Assembly (NCBI GenBank): GCA_005881435.1
Contig: VBHP01000035.1
Coordinates: 1 to 58,715 of the forward strand
DNA length: 58,715 nt
Direction: 5' to 3'
Source: Chloroflexota bacterium
GTDB lineage: Bacteria; Chloroflexota; Limnocylindria; P2-11E; CF-107
Below are positions 51,201 through 58,500 of the stretch, in pieces. The notes below the pieces were generated by a model. The model was not told the DNA's origin and searched no databases. It was given only the letters and a program-made list of their open reading frames with translations. Each line of letters starts with the position of its first letter. Position 1 is the first letter of the stretch. Position numbers and translations under genes: made by a program.

Positions 51201-51690
51201 ACTCGTTGAGACGCGCGTCGCTGATCGTCCGCGTCGAGATCAGGAGATCGAGGATTCGCCGGTGCGCCGCCGGCAAATCGGCGACGCGGCGGCGCGCGGC
51301 GATCGCGGCGGTCGTGGCCCGCACGGCTCGCACAAGCTCATCCGAGGGCGCGTCCTTCATGACATACGCCATCGCGCCGCCGGCGAGCGCGAGATCTCGC
51401 AGCGCCGGGTCGAGGGTCAAGAAGACGACGGCGACGTCGGGATGATCGGACGCGAGCCTGCGCGAAACGTCGAGGCCGGAGAGCCCGGGCATTGAGTTGT
51501 CCAGAACGACGAGATCGGGCGCGAGCTCTCGCACCAGCCGCAGCGCCGCGGGACCGTCGATCGCCTCTCCGACGACATCGATGCCGGATTCAACCGACAA
51601 GACCGCGCGGACGCCTTCACGCACGGCCGCGTGGTCGTCGGCGATGAGCACGCGGATCGGCGCGGCTAGAGGCGTCGGGGAATCGGGCAT
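48226..51690 (-). CDS. Receiver-GspE_N-GT2 fusion with sorting tail
   Basis: A 1154-residue single chain. A receiver domain (about 10-130) holds Asp64 in LVVLDNSMPG and Lys112. A GspE N-terminal-like region follows (about 140-305; VLAMADPLDDASFAEAQ). Helices at 321-341 and 347-380 lead to a BcsA-like GT2 domain (455-720) with VQVALYNEAHVV, DAD at 543-545, TED at 659-661 and QRMRW at 697-701. More helices, a beta-rich outer domain (about 985-1120) and a tail VPDATLWLIPLALAAPL then RRMRR complete it. It likely makes or exports a glycan under phosphorylation control. ATG 51690 is preferred to GTG 51780. Its stop overlaps the sortase start. Confidence 0.85.
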   Translation of the reverse strand: MPDSPTPLAAPIRVLIADDHAAVREGVRAVLSVESGIDVVGEAIDGPAALRLVRELAPDLVVLDNSMPGLSGLDVSRRLASDHPDVAVVFLTLDPALRDLALAGGAMAYVMKDAPSDELVRAVRATTAAIAARRRVADLPAAHRRILDLLISTRTISDARLNELLAKRHSDETPAALLRRLEAVPESELADVLAHAAGTPMVSLAPYPEIGRPIQPTEDRLSAPRMLDPVDAAAVRSLPLDVSRSMNVALIAMSQREGTGVLAMADPLDDASFAEAQRVTRLRLSRVAATATDIAEAIERAWSAEPVASPFSFRLTSAWQPLLTTVAIVALPIAGVLLLFREGLAPNRIFALIALLCGFFFFAYALKYYISSAAVLAIAVFGDTLVAGRRGVSARARQKSGTHRFADGATKARLGGEHREGYKTLRGEKLDEVGAVADGGPLVGDLRLPVSRQPFVSVQVALYNEAHVVDRLLAACTSFDYENYEVIVADDSTDETVEILQRWRNHPRVKILHRTNRKGFKGGALQEALRRMNPRAEYVMIFDADFIPPADAIWHFLDYFGRLSTKPEAVKTNGNGHNNSTNGVPQNGDRLAAVQGYQWHMLNASENWVTKGVRAEFAGSYVLERAGQELFGTMKMISGSVYMIRADVLRKLGWSTSITEDWELTIRLYLAGYKVLYTPYIQAPAECVSTVKRLIRQRMRWAEGHTYNVKKYLLKVLRSPNLTWKEKLEFVYYAPYYLQSVVFAAGTVAWLLADLLLGQRLPNWTALLGWSLVFTNIFALPLMNLAGVALEGSVRRDIAGIFSFIALSNLLVPFQAYAAIKGLLEREEGGWVRTPKSGRITESLGTFHLSRILPWELPGRGRRKPAFRIPRAVVGGSFVLLAVGVLGLGAFSIRTAAATPGAKLMDLALLPGLLGTIVPLALIALAYWKARSLLLSCGLFLALSINLVSLGSNVPVALAANNVFYLHNAAAANGKSMDATPGSTVATVTVNGSSSVYWFSPTYPTGATNGSIASGTWTISLNFYAQQLGSPQAEITAWICPAAGSPCTTQIAQVACFVTSPAAPLQTFNLTPNPAAAQTLAAPANSWRVGVQLRACNAKWYQIKVDGAVGSGYESNLSTPAVTVPDATLWLIPLALAAPLVIRRMRRQAPALVA
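48229..48321 (-). other. C-terminal sorting signal of the glycosyltransferase fusion
   Basis: The last 31 codons encode VPD, a hydrophobic stretch (ATLWLIPLALAAPLVI), an Arg-rich RRMRR and a short tail. This is the three-part layout of PEP-CTERM-type signals cut by exosortases. The cognate enzyme gene starts within the stop codon. Confidence 0.65.
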
Positions 51691-51827
51691 GCCCGCAGTG
51701 TCGAGGAGAGGACGCCGCGGGCCGTCCGACGTCAAGGGGAAACGGGCCGCGAACGGGCGCGCCGGGCGGGCCGTTGACACCGGTCCGCAACCGGATCTCT
51801 AGCTGGCTACGCCATTTGCGCTAGTGG

Positions 51828-52529
51828 CTATGGCTGCAGTCGGGCCGCGCCGAGCACGCGCAGCGCCGGGACGCCCGCCATTGGGTCGTCGGCGGGGCCG
51901 AGCTCGACGCCGAGCGCATCGAGATCCGCCCGGAAGGCCAGCGTCACTGCCTGTGCCCGGGTGTGGACGCCGAGCTTCAGCAGGATGTGCTCGATGTGCT
52001 TGTCCACAGTCTTGCGCGCCACGACCAGGAGGCGCGCGACTTCCTCCGGCCCCATGCCGCTGGCGAGCAGTCGCAGCACTTCGAGCTCACGTCGCGTCAG
52101 TTGCGCCTCCACCGACCGTGGCGCCGCCGGACGGCAGGTCTGCTCGAGCCGATCGACGCGAACGACGAGCTCGTCGAGCATGAACGGCTTGGTGATGTAG
52201 TCGTTGGCACCGAGGAGCAACCCCGCCACACGATCGAACGATTCGGTGCGCATCCCGGATACGAAGACGATGCCGATGCCGTCACCGAACTCCTCGCGGA
52301 GCTTTCGACAGACCTGGTAGCCGGAAAGATCCGGCAGCTGGACGTCGAGCAGGACCACGTGCGGCCGTTCGCGCCGTGCGACGCGCAGCGCGTCCATCCC
52401 GCCTGCGGTCTGGTACGTGACGAAACCGTGGTCGGCCAGGGTCGTGACGATGAGGTCGCGGATGAGCGGATCGTCGTCGCAGACGAGCACAGGACCGCGC
52501 GGCCGTATGACCGTCCTCATAGCGGGCAT
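51828..52529 (-). CDS. Receiver/LuxR-type response regulator
   Basis: A 233-residue regulator with a receiver domain (VLVCDDDPLIRDLIV, phospho-Asp in VVLLDVQLPDLSG, Lys in DYITKPF) and a LuxR-type helix-turn-helix (QLTRRELEVLRLLASGMGPE, KTVDKHIEHILLKLGV). ATG 52529 or 52520 may be the start. The open frame extends upstream to 52778 but would cover the divergent leader. It lies before the glycosyltransferase-sortase genes on the same strand (137-base gap), so it may regulate them. Confidence 0.88.
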   Translation of the reverse strand: MPAMRTVIRPRGPVLVCDDDPLIRDLIVTTLADHGFVTYQTAGGMDALRVARRERPHVVLLDVQLPDLSGYQVCRKLREEFGDGIGIVFVSGMRTESFDRVAGLLLGANDYITKPFMLDELVVRVDRLEQTCRPAAPRSVEAQLTRRELEVLRLLASGMGPEEVARLLVVARKTVDKHIEHILLKLGVHTRAQAVTLAFRADLDALGVELGPADDPMAGVPALRVLGAARLQP

Positions 52530-52588
52530 GCGCTTGAGCAGCAAGATGCGCACCTCCGGACACAAGAAATATTGTTGCTCCTCGCTCG

Positions 52589-52748
52589 GCACCGTGAGCG
52601 TGGTAAATCGGTGCAAGCCCTCGGTCGGCGGCATAACGACGGGCCGTACGGCGGATTCCGCATACGGGTTTCGTAACCGGCCGCTCTCGTTCGCCGACGC
52701 GCGGTCCGTAACTTCCGAATCCGGTCGATCCGGCCGAGGCCGGTCGAC
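52589..52748 (+). promoter_or_regulatory. Structured leader upstream of the secreted-protein pair
   Basis: The 243-base gap between the divergent genes holds two strong inverted repeats. GCACCG (52589-52594) pairs with CGGTGC (52609-52614) around 14 bases, and GTCGA-t-CCGGCC (52724-52735) pairs with GGCCGGTCGAC (52738-52748) around two bases. The second ends 24 bases before the ATG at 52773, whose ribosome site is GAGG at 52764-52767. They may be operators or leader RNA hairpins. I do not see a known riboswitch. Confidence 0.4.
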
Positions 52749-52772
52749 ACAGATCGAGGAAACGAGGCGCAT

Positions 52773-53360
52773 ATGCACAGACGCTTTCGATCTATACGGA
52801 CGGCGCTGGCGTTATCGCTCGTCGCCGTCTACGCGCTCTCGAGCTCGGTGGTGGCGCGGACGACCGCCCAGCAACAAGCCGACACGCCGGCGCTCGTGAC
52901 CGGCGGCGGCACCATCCAGTTAGCCCTCGGGGTCGCGAGCTTCGGAGTGAACGCGAAACGTCCCGCCAACTACGTGCCCGGATCCGGCGATGCGGAGGGA
53001 CGGATCAATTACGACCGCCACTTCCAACTCGTCGGCGGCCGCCGCGTGAACGTGCCGGTGAAATACATGCTCGCCGACGTCGTTCCGCAGGGACCGAATC
53101 AGACCGGCGGCAGCGCCACGCTCGTCGGCGACTGCACCGCGCCCGGCGCGGAGTGTCCCGGAAGCGGGACCTACCGGTCGGTCGAGGTCTACGTCGAGGA
53201 CAACTCGGACCAGGGGGCGGGACACGACGTGTTCCAAATCTCCTTCTGCCGCGGCTCCGCCACGCTGCCATCGGTGACGTTCCCGGCGTTGCCGTTTGGC
53301 TGTGACCCCTTCGAAGGCAACACGCTTCGCAGCGGCAACATCCAGATCCGAGCCCAGTAG
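52773..53360 (+). CDS. Secreted beta protein, post-COAP-1-like
   Basis: A 195-residue exported protein. The signal peptide covers about 1-33, followed by GGGTIQLALGVASFGVNAKR, a segment resembling the post-COAP-1 type of small exported domains, and EGRINYDRHFQL. Four Cys in the C-terminal half (DCTAPGAEC, SFC, FGC) may make disulfides. It is paired with a second secreted gene 24 bases downstream and lies between the two sortase loci. Confidence 0.7.
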   Translation: MHRRFRSIRTALALSLVAVYALSSSVVARTTAQQQADTPALVTGGGTIQLALGVASFGVNAKRPANYVPGSGDAEGRINYDRHFQLVGGRRVNVPVKYMLADVVPQGPNQTGGSATLVGDCTAPGAECPGSGTYRSVEVYVEDNSDQGAGHDVFQISFCRGSATLPSVTFPALPFGCDPFEGNTLRSGNIQIRAQ

Positions 53361-53384
53361 CCGTGACGAAGAGGAGTAATTGAC

Positions 53385-53885
53385 ATGACAAAGCGTTTCA
53401 TCACCGCGGCTCTGGCGGCGCTCACCCTGATCGCTGTCGCCGTGGTCTTTCCCGCCGTGGTCTTTCCCAGGGGCGCCGCGGCGGTCGCGTCGGAGAACAG
53501 CATCACCGCAGGTGGCGCCGGCGTCTTCCCCGGCGGCGCGAGCTTCAATACCGTGCAGCTCGCAGGCGGTACGTTCGGCATCGGCGCGAAGACCTACAAC
53601 GACGGCTCCGCCGTAGGCGATGTCGAGACGCAATTCAACGGCTCGAGCCTGATCGGTCTCGAGCAGGACATCACCGTCACCGGCTGGGTCACCGCGGGCA
53701 CGCTCAACCCCGACAGCAGCGTGACGCTCAATGGAACGGCCACGCTGGACATGGGGGATGGCACCCCGCCCTCCACCGGCGTGCCCCTCGTCGTCGTGGT
53801 CAGCGCGAGTGGCGTGCAGGTGACGGTCGGAGGCTCGGCGCTCCCGACCCTGCCCAAGAGCGACGGTTTCATCAACATCGAATAG
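53385..53885 (+). CDS. Secreted beta protein with duplicated signal-peptide segment
   Basis: A 166-residue exported protein. The signal peptide is long and contains the in-frame duplication AVVFPAVVFP. The mature part begins near SENSITAGGAGVFPGG and has FNTVQLAGGTFGIGAKTYND, like the preceding protein in pattern, with no Cys. An AGGAG site lies eight bases before ATG 53385. It ends 22 bases before a strong hairpin. Function unknown, presumably surface or matrix. Confidence 0.72.
   Translation: MTKRFITAALAALTLIAVAVVFPAVVFPRGAAAVASENSITAGGAGVFPGGASFNTVQLAGGTFGIGAKTYNDGSAVGDVETQFNGSSLIGLEQDITVTGWVTAGTLNPDSSVTLNGTATLDMGDGTPPSTGVPLVVVVSASGVQVTVGGSALPTLPKSDGFINIE
53439..53468 (+). repeat. 15-bp in-frame tandem duplication in a signal peptide
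   Basis: GCCGTGGTCTTTCCC is present twice without a spacer (53439-53453 and 53454-53468). Each copy codes AVVFP, lengthening the hydrophobic core of the signal peptide by five residues. The copies are identical, so the event is recent. Confidence 0.85.
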
Positions 53886-53907
53886 CTCGAACCTCTCCGC
53901 TGATGAA

Positions 53908-53939
53908 GACGCCGTGGATCCCGTCCGATCCACGGCGTC
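53908..53939. terminator. 13-bp hairpin terminator between convergent genes
   Basis: GACGCCGTGGATC (53908-53920), the loop CCGTCC and GATCCACGGCGTC (53927-53939) form a perfect 13-bp stem between two convergent genes. Downstream on the plus strand is TCCTTGTC, only partly T-rich. On the minus strand the message of the methyltransferase enters it too, so it probably acts in both directions. Confidence 0.75.
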
Positions 53940-53960
53940 TCCTTGTCTACCGCAAAAAAA

Positions 53961-54887
53961 CTACTGCGAGCGGCGGGCCCAGGCCTCCATCTCGCCGACG
54001 TGCAGGTAGAAGGTGAGTGGACCGAACCGCAGCTTTCGGCCGAGCACCTGCAGCAGGCCGAACGGTTTGGCGTAGTAGCGCAGGCGATCAAAGACGTAGG
54101 TGAGCGTCAGGTACGAGCCCGCGCGCCCCCAACCGAGCCACTCCAGCTTCGCCCGTTCGATCGCGGCGCGCAGCGTCGTCGGCGAGAAATAGAACAGGTG
54201 CTCGCCGGGCTTGTAGTGGTACCACTTGTCGCGAAGCGCACGGGCCTGAAAGCCGCCGACGTTCGGCGTCACCAGGTGCAGGAGACCGCCCGGTACGAGC
54301 AGCCGTTCGATCTCTCGCAGCGTCGCGACCGGATCGGTGAGGTGTTCGATGGTGTCGTACAGCGTGACCACGTCGAAGCGCGACCCCGGGAGGCGCAATT
54401 GCTCCAGCAGGCCCGTGTGGACGATGGCGCCGCGGCCGCGCGCTCGCGCCGCGGCATAGCCGGAGACCTCGACGCCTTCCGCCTGCCAGCCGGCGGCCTG
54501 CGCTTCGAGCACGAAGTCGCCGAGCGCCGCACCGACGTCGAGCAGCCGGCCGCGCCGACCGAGACGCTTCTCGATGGCACGGAGCCGGCGCTGGAACGTC
54601 AGCCGGTTCACGTCAGCGTCGAGGAAGTAGTTCGAGTAGCCGCCCTTGGGATTGTCCGTCGCGTAATACGCCGAGTCGTAGAACTCGCCTGGCGACACCG
54701 GCCGCGTGTCCTGACGGACCAGCCCGCATTCGTTGCAGGCGACGATCAGCGCGCCGTCGACACGGAACAGCGAGCGACTTTCCCCGCTGCAGAGCGCACA
54801 GCGATTCGGGACCTCGTTCGTGATCGTGACGCCGGGGACCGTGACCGTCGCGACGACCGGACCTCGGACGCGTGGACTGACGCTCAT
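53961..54887 (-). CDS. Class I SAM-dependent methyltransferase with zinc motif
   Basis: A 308-residue cytoplasmic protein. An N-terminal zinc-type motif (CALC at 30-33, CNEC at 51-54) precedes a Rossmann methyltransferase domain with motif I LLDVGAALGDF (115-125), VVTLYDTIEHL and PGGLLHLVTPN. Methyltransferases of this layout act on sugars or nucleotide-sugar intermediates. ATG 54887 lies in the stop of the sortase gene, so it belongs to the surface-protein operon and may modify its glycan. Confidence 0.85.
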   Translation of the reverse strand: MSVSPRVRGPVVATVTVPGVTITNEVPNRCALCSGESRSLFRVDGALIVACNECGLVRQDTRPVSPGEFYDSAYYATDNPKGGYSNYFLDADVNRLTFQRRLRAIEKRLGRRGRLLDVGAALGDFVLEAQAAGWQAEGVEVSGYAAARARGRGAIVHTGLLEQLRLPGSRFDVVTLYDTIEHLTDPVATLREIERLLVPGGLLHLVTPNVGGFQARALRDKWYHYKPGEHLFYFSPTTLRAAIERAKLEWLGWGRAGSYLTLTYVFDRLRYYAKPFGLLQVLGRKLRFGPLTFYLHVGEMEAWARRSQ

Positions 54888-55540
54888 GCTGGAACCGTAG
54901 GCGCGGCCGTCTCAGGCGGCGTCCCCCGGTCGGGGACGTCCTCGGCGTCGTCTTCGTGGATGCGCTCGAGCACGACGTTGTAGGCGAAGCTCCAGAACGC
55001 CATCAGGAACACGACAGTGGCGATGACGCTGCCGTAATCGTGAACGATGATCGCGGGCACCCGGCCGAACCAGTACGCCACGAGGGCGACGATGGTGATA
55101 CGGGTAACGTTGAGGACTGCGATGCCGGCTATCCCCAGCAGCGCCGTCTCGATGCGGGACCGCCGGGTGTACTCGCCCTGCAGGCCCGTCAGCATGCTGA
55201 TGCCCAAGAACAGCACCGTCTGCCAGCCGACGCAGTTCCAGGAGATGTACAGGGCGAGGCTGTTGGCGCCGGTGCCGATGTACAGGAGCGAGCCCGACGA
55301 CGCCGATGGAATGCCGATGAGCGCGAGTGCGCCGTGCACCAGATGACCTTCGGTCGGTGCGACCCATTGACCGAGCCAGGCGTCGAAGCCAGCGGCCATG
55401 GCCAGGCTGGTCAGCAACTCGCCGAACGTCGAGAAGAACGGCAGGATCAGCAGAGCGATCGACGCGGCGACGATGAGCGTGCCGACCGGTCGCGCGGCCC
55501 CCGACAGGTTCGAGCGCGGAGTGAAGTGGGTTGCGGTCAT
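54884..55540 (-). CDS. Archaeosortase/exosortase-like enzyme 2
   Basis: A 218-residue membrane protein with about five helices and the catalytic trio Cys103 in ISWNCVGWQTVLF, Arg147 in NVTRITIV and His167 in AIIVHDYGSVI, closely matching the copy at 47651-48229. ATG 55540 overlaps the stop of the large surface protein (ATGA), which ends in a VPE sorting tail. The C-terminal 30 residues are acidic and cytoplasmic. It probably cleaves that neighbour at the outer face and joins it to a surface component. Confidence 0.85.
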   Translation of the reverse strand: MTATHFTPRSNLSGAARPVGTLIVAASIALLILPFFSTFGELLTSLAMAAGFDAWLGQWVAPTEGHLVHGALALIGIPSASSGSLLYIGTGANSLALYISWNCVGWQTVLFLGISMLTGLQGEYTRRSRIETALLGIAGIAVLNVTRITIVALVAYWFGRVPAIIVHDYGSVIATVVFLMAFWSFAYNVVLERIHEDDAEDVPDRGTPPETAAPTVPA

Positions 55541-58500
55541 GCGCGGCGTCGGCGGCGCCACCACTCCATGGCCAGTGGCAGCAGCGGCGCGACGAGCATC
55601 AGGCCGGCGACGCGCTCCGGAACGATCGTCGAGATCGTGAGTCGTGACAGGGTCGCGGAGCTGTCGAAGTAGATCGCCGTGCCGCAGTTGGTGGCGTCGT
55701 TCGGCGTGACCACGTCGAACTCGAGACGATCGTTAGCGTTGAAGGTCTCGGTGCTGCCGACGTTGATCGAGTCGGTGAACAGCGTCGGTGCTGATCTCGG
55801 GCTCGCGACGGCGCGTGACATCGAGCCGATCGTCGTCGCCGGCTTGCCCTTGAGCGCCAGGACGTGTGCGACGCCGGAGGTGCCAGTCGTGGCCGTGTTC
55901 GACTCCGAGTTCTTACCGGCGCCCGTCTGCAGCTGGTCGCTCTGCTCGATCGCGACCCAGTTCGCGGCCGTGTTCGCAACGTCGGCGCGCTCGGTCATGC
56001 CGGCCGGCGCGGCGGCCCAGTTGGTGGCGCCAATCGACGTCGTCGACGCGATGCCGAGCGAGGCCACGAACAGCTCGTCCGGCTGCGTGGCGATGATGAC
56101 CGGCGTCGTCTGCGCTGCGGCGCTGGTGGTCTGGCCGTTCTGGACGTCGACCGGCGTCGTCGGGTCGACGTTGCGGTAGACGCTGATCGCGCCCGCGGCG
56201 TTCTGACCGATCGTCCAGGTCCAGCTGGCGGGATCCGATCCCGTCGCGAGGAGGCGGTACACCGCGACGCCCATCGCCGGCGCGGTCGCGTTGTTCGTGC
56301 GCTGCACCAGCGTCCACGTCCCGGTGAACGTGATCGTCGGGTTGCCGGCGAAAACGACCGAGGCGATGAGCACGTCGTTGGCGAGCACGCCACCCGCGAC
56401 CGCGGGCTTGTTGATGGTGAGGTTGCCGGCGTTCACCACGCCCGTCGTCGTCGGGGAGACGTAGTACGGCGTATATGTGTGCAACAGGTTGCCCGTGATC
56501 GTGCAGGTGTGCGCGGCCGCCTTCAGCGACAGCTGGTGGAACGCGCCAGTCACGCTCGCGGAGCAGTTCTCTGTGATCTTGCCAGTCGGGCCCTGAAGGA
56601 AGTCGGCGCCCTGACCCGCCACGTAGGAACGCGACACGTTGCCGGACACGTTATTGGTCGCGCCGCTGCCGCTGGATGTGGCGCCTGCGTCATATTGATA
56701 CCAGCCGCCGCTACATCCGAGCGTGGTCGCGACGAACCCTGCAGCGATGCGCTGGGAGTACTCGTAGCTCGGCGTGATGCTCGGCGCGAAGTACTGCCCC
56801 GTGGCGTTGCCGGCATCGATCGAGCCGACGTGCGCGTCGATCGGCGCCGTCGCGTCGACGTTGCGCCAGTCCTCGATGTTGATCGCGGCCCGCTGCGCAG
56901 TCCCCGTCCAGTTCCAGACGTACGGGCCGGCCTCGGCTCCGGCGAGCTTCCAATACACCAGCAGGGATACGTTCGTGCCGTTGTCCACGCGGTCGATCAG
57001 CGTCCAGCCCGTCGGGTTTTGCGTGATGTTCGCGGTCGCTGTCGTAGTGCCGCCGCGAATCGCGAAGTGGGCGATGAGGATGTCGCCGCTGGCGGTTCCG
57101 GCCGGCCTTGTCGCCTGGACCGTGTTGAGGGCGCCGCTGGTGCCGCCCTGCGTTGCGGCGATAAACGTCGGCGTGATCGCGTTGTCGAGATACAGGTTCG
57201 TCACGACCGAGGTCGGTCCGATCGTTTGCCCGGCCGACCACTGGTCGGAGGAAAACTTGCAGGTCCAGTTGTTGTACGTCGGGAGCGTTTGAGTGCCGAA
57301 GGACGCCTGCGCCGGATGCAACGCGACCTGGAATGCGCCCCAGCTCTTCGACGCGTTCGTGTCGGTCGATGTCGGGGCGGTCGCCCCCGCCGGCGTGATC
57401 AGGCGCGTCGACGTGCGGATGTAGGCGGCGCCGCCCTGAGCGCTCCGCGGTGTGTACGACGCCGGCGGAGCGATGGTGTCGACGTTGTTGTTCTCGAAGC
57501 TCACCGCGATGTTCAGCGCGTTGTCGTTGACGATCGTGATGCTCGTCCAGTTCACGGCGGCCGTCGTCTGCCCGGTGATGCTCGATCCGCTGACGTCCGT
57601 AATGCCGTTGACGTCGACGCCGTAGTAGGCGTCGTTGGCGCCGGCCCAGTTGGCGCTGACAGCGCCGTTCGTCCAGGTGTAACTGGCTGGTTCGCTGCTC
57701 GCTATCCGATACCACAGGCCTTGCGTGGCCGTGGTCACGAGCGCAGTCCACGCCGCCGGTTTCACGATCGTGCCCGCCGATGCGCTGAGCGCGGCGATCA
57801 TGACGTCGCCGTTCTGGATGCCGGCGGGGACGTTCAGTACGAGACCGGTCGTCACCGCGGTCGCTGAGTTGGTGGCGCTCGCGCGATACGTGATCACCGG
57901 GCAGCTCATCGCGCGGCCCCGCAACGCAACGGTGTCGGCGACGCCGACTACGCCGGCGCCGCAGTTCACTGTCGCCGTCATCGCGCCCGTCGCCGTGGCC
58001 GCCGCCTGTAGCACGTCGTCGCCCTCGGTCGAGAGGGTGCCCGTTGTCGCGACGTCGTTGCGCTCGGTCATGCCGGCGGGTGGCGTCCACGTCGCGGTCG
58101 CGGTGCCGCATGCCGCGCTGAAGTGCGTGACGATCAGGTCGTTCAGCTGGGTCGTCGTGACGCTCGGCGCGCTGTGGTTGCACGGCGAGCCGCAGGCGGC
58201 GGTGCCCTGCCCGGCGGCTGCGTCGATCGGGAACTGCTGGTCGACGCCGGTGTAGACGGTGCCGACCGCGATCACGTCTCCGGCCGCCGTCGAGGTGAAG
58301 GTGCCGCTGCCGGCCTGGTTCGTGACCAGGCTGTTGTAGAACACGGCGCTCGTGATCGTGTTCGCGGCGTCGTTGTAGCTCGCGATCAGGCGCCACGGCC
58401 CGACGCCGGTGCTCGTGATCGTCAACGCGCCGGGCGTCGTCGGCTTCCAGCTCACCCACACGACCGCGAGCTCCCCGAACGACGAGGCACCCGGCGACCA

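Noticed and set aside
52581-52660. A possible c-di-GMP or cobalamin riboswitch, because GGTGCAAGCC resembles parts of both
   Set aside because: The further conserved blocks of either class are missing, so only an unnamed structured leader is claimed.
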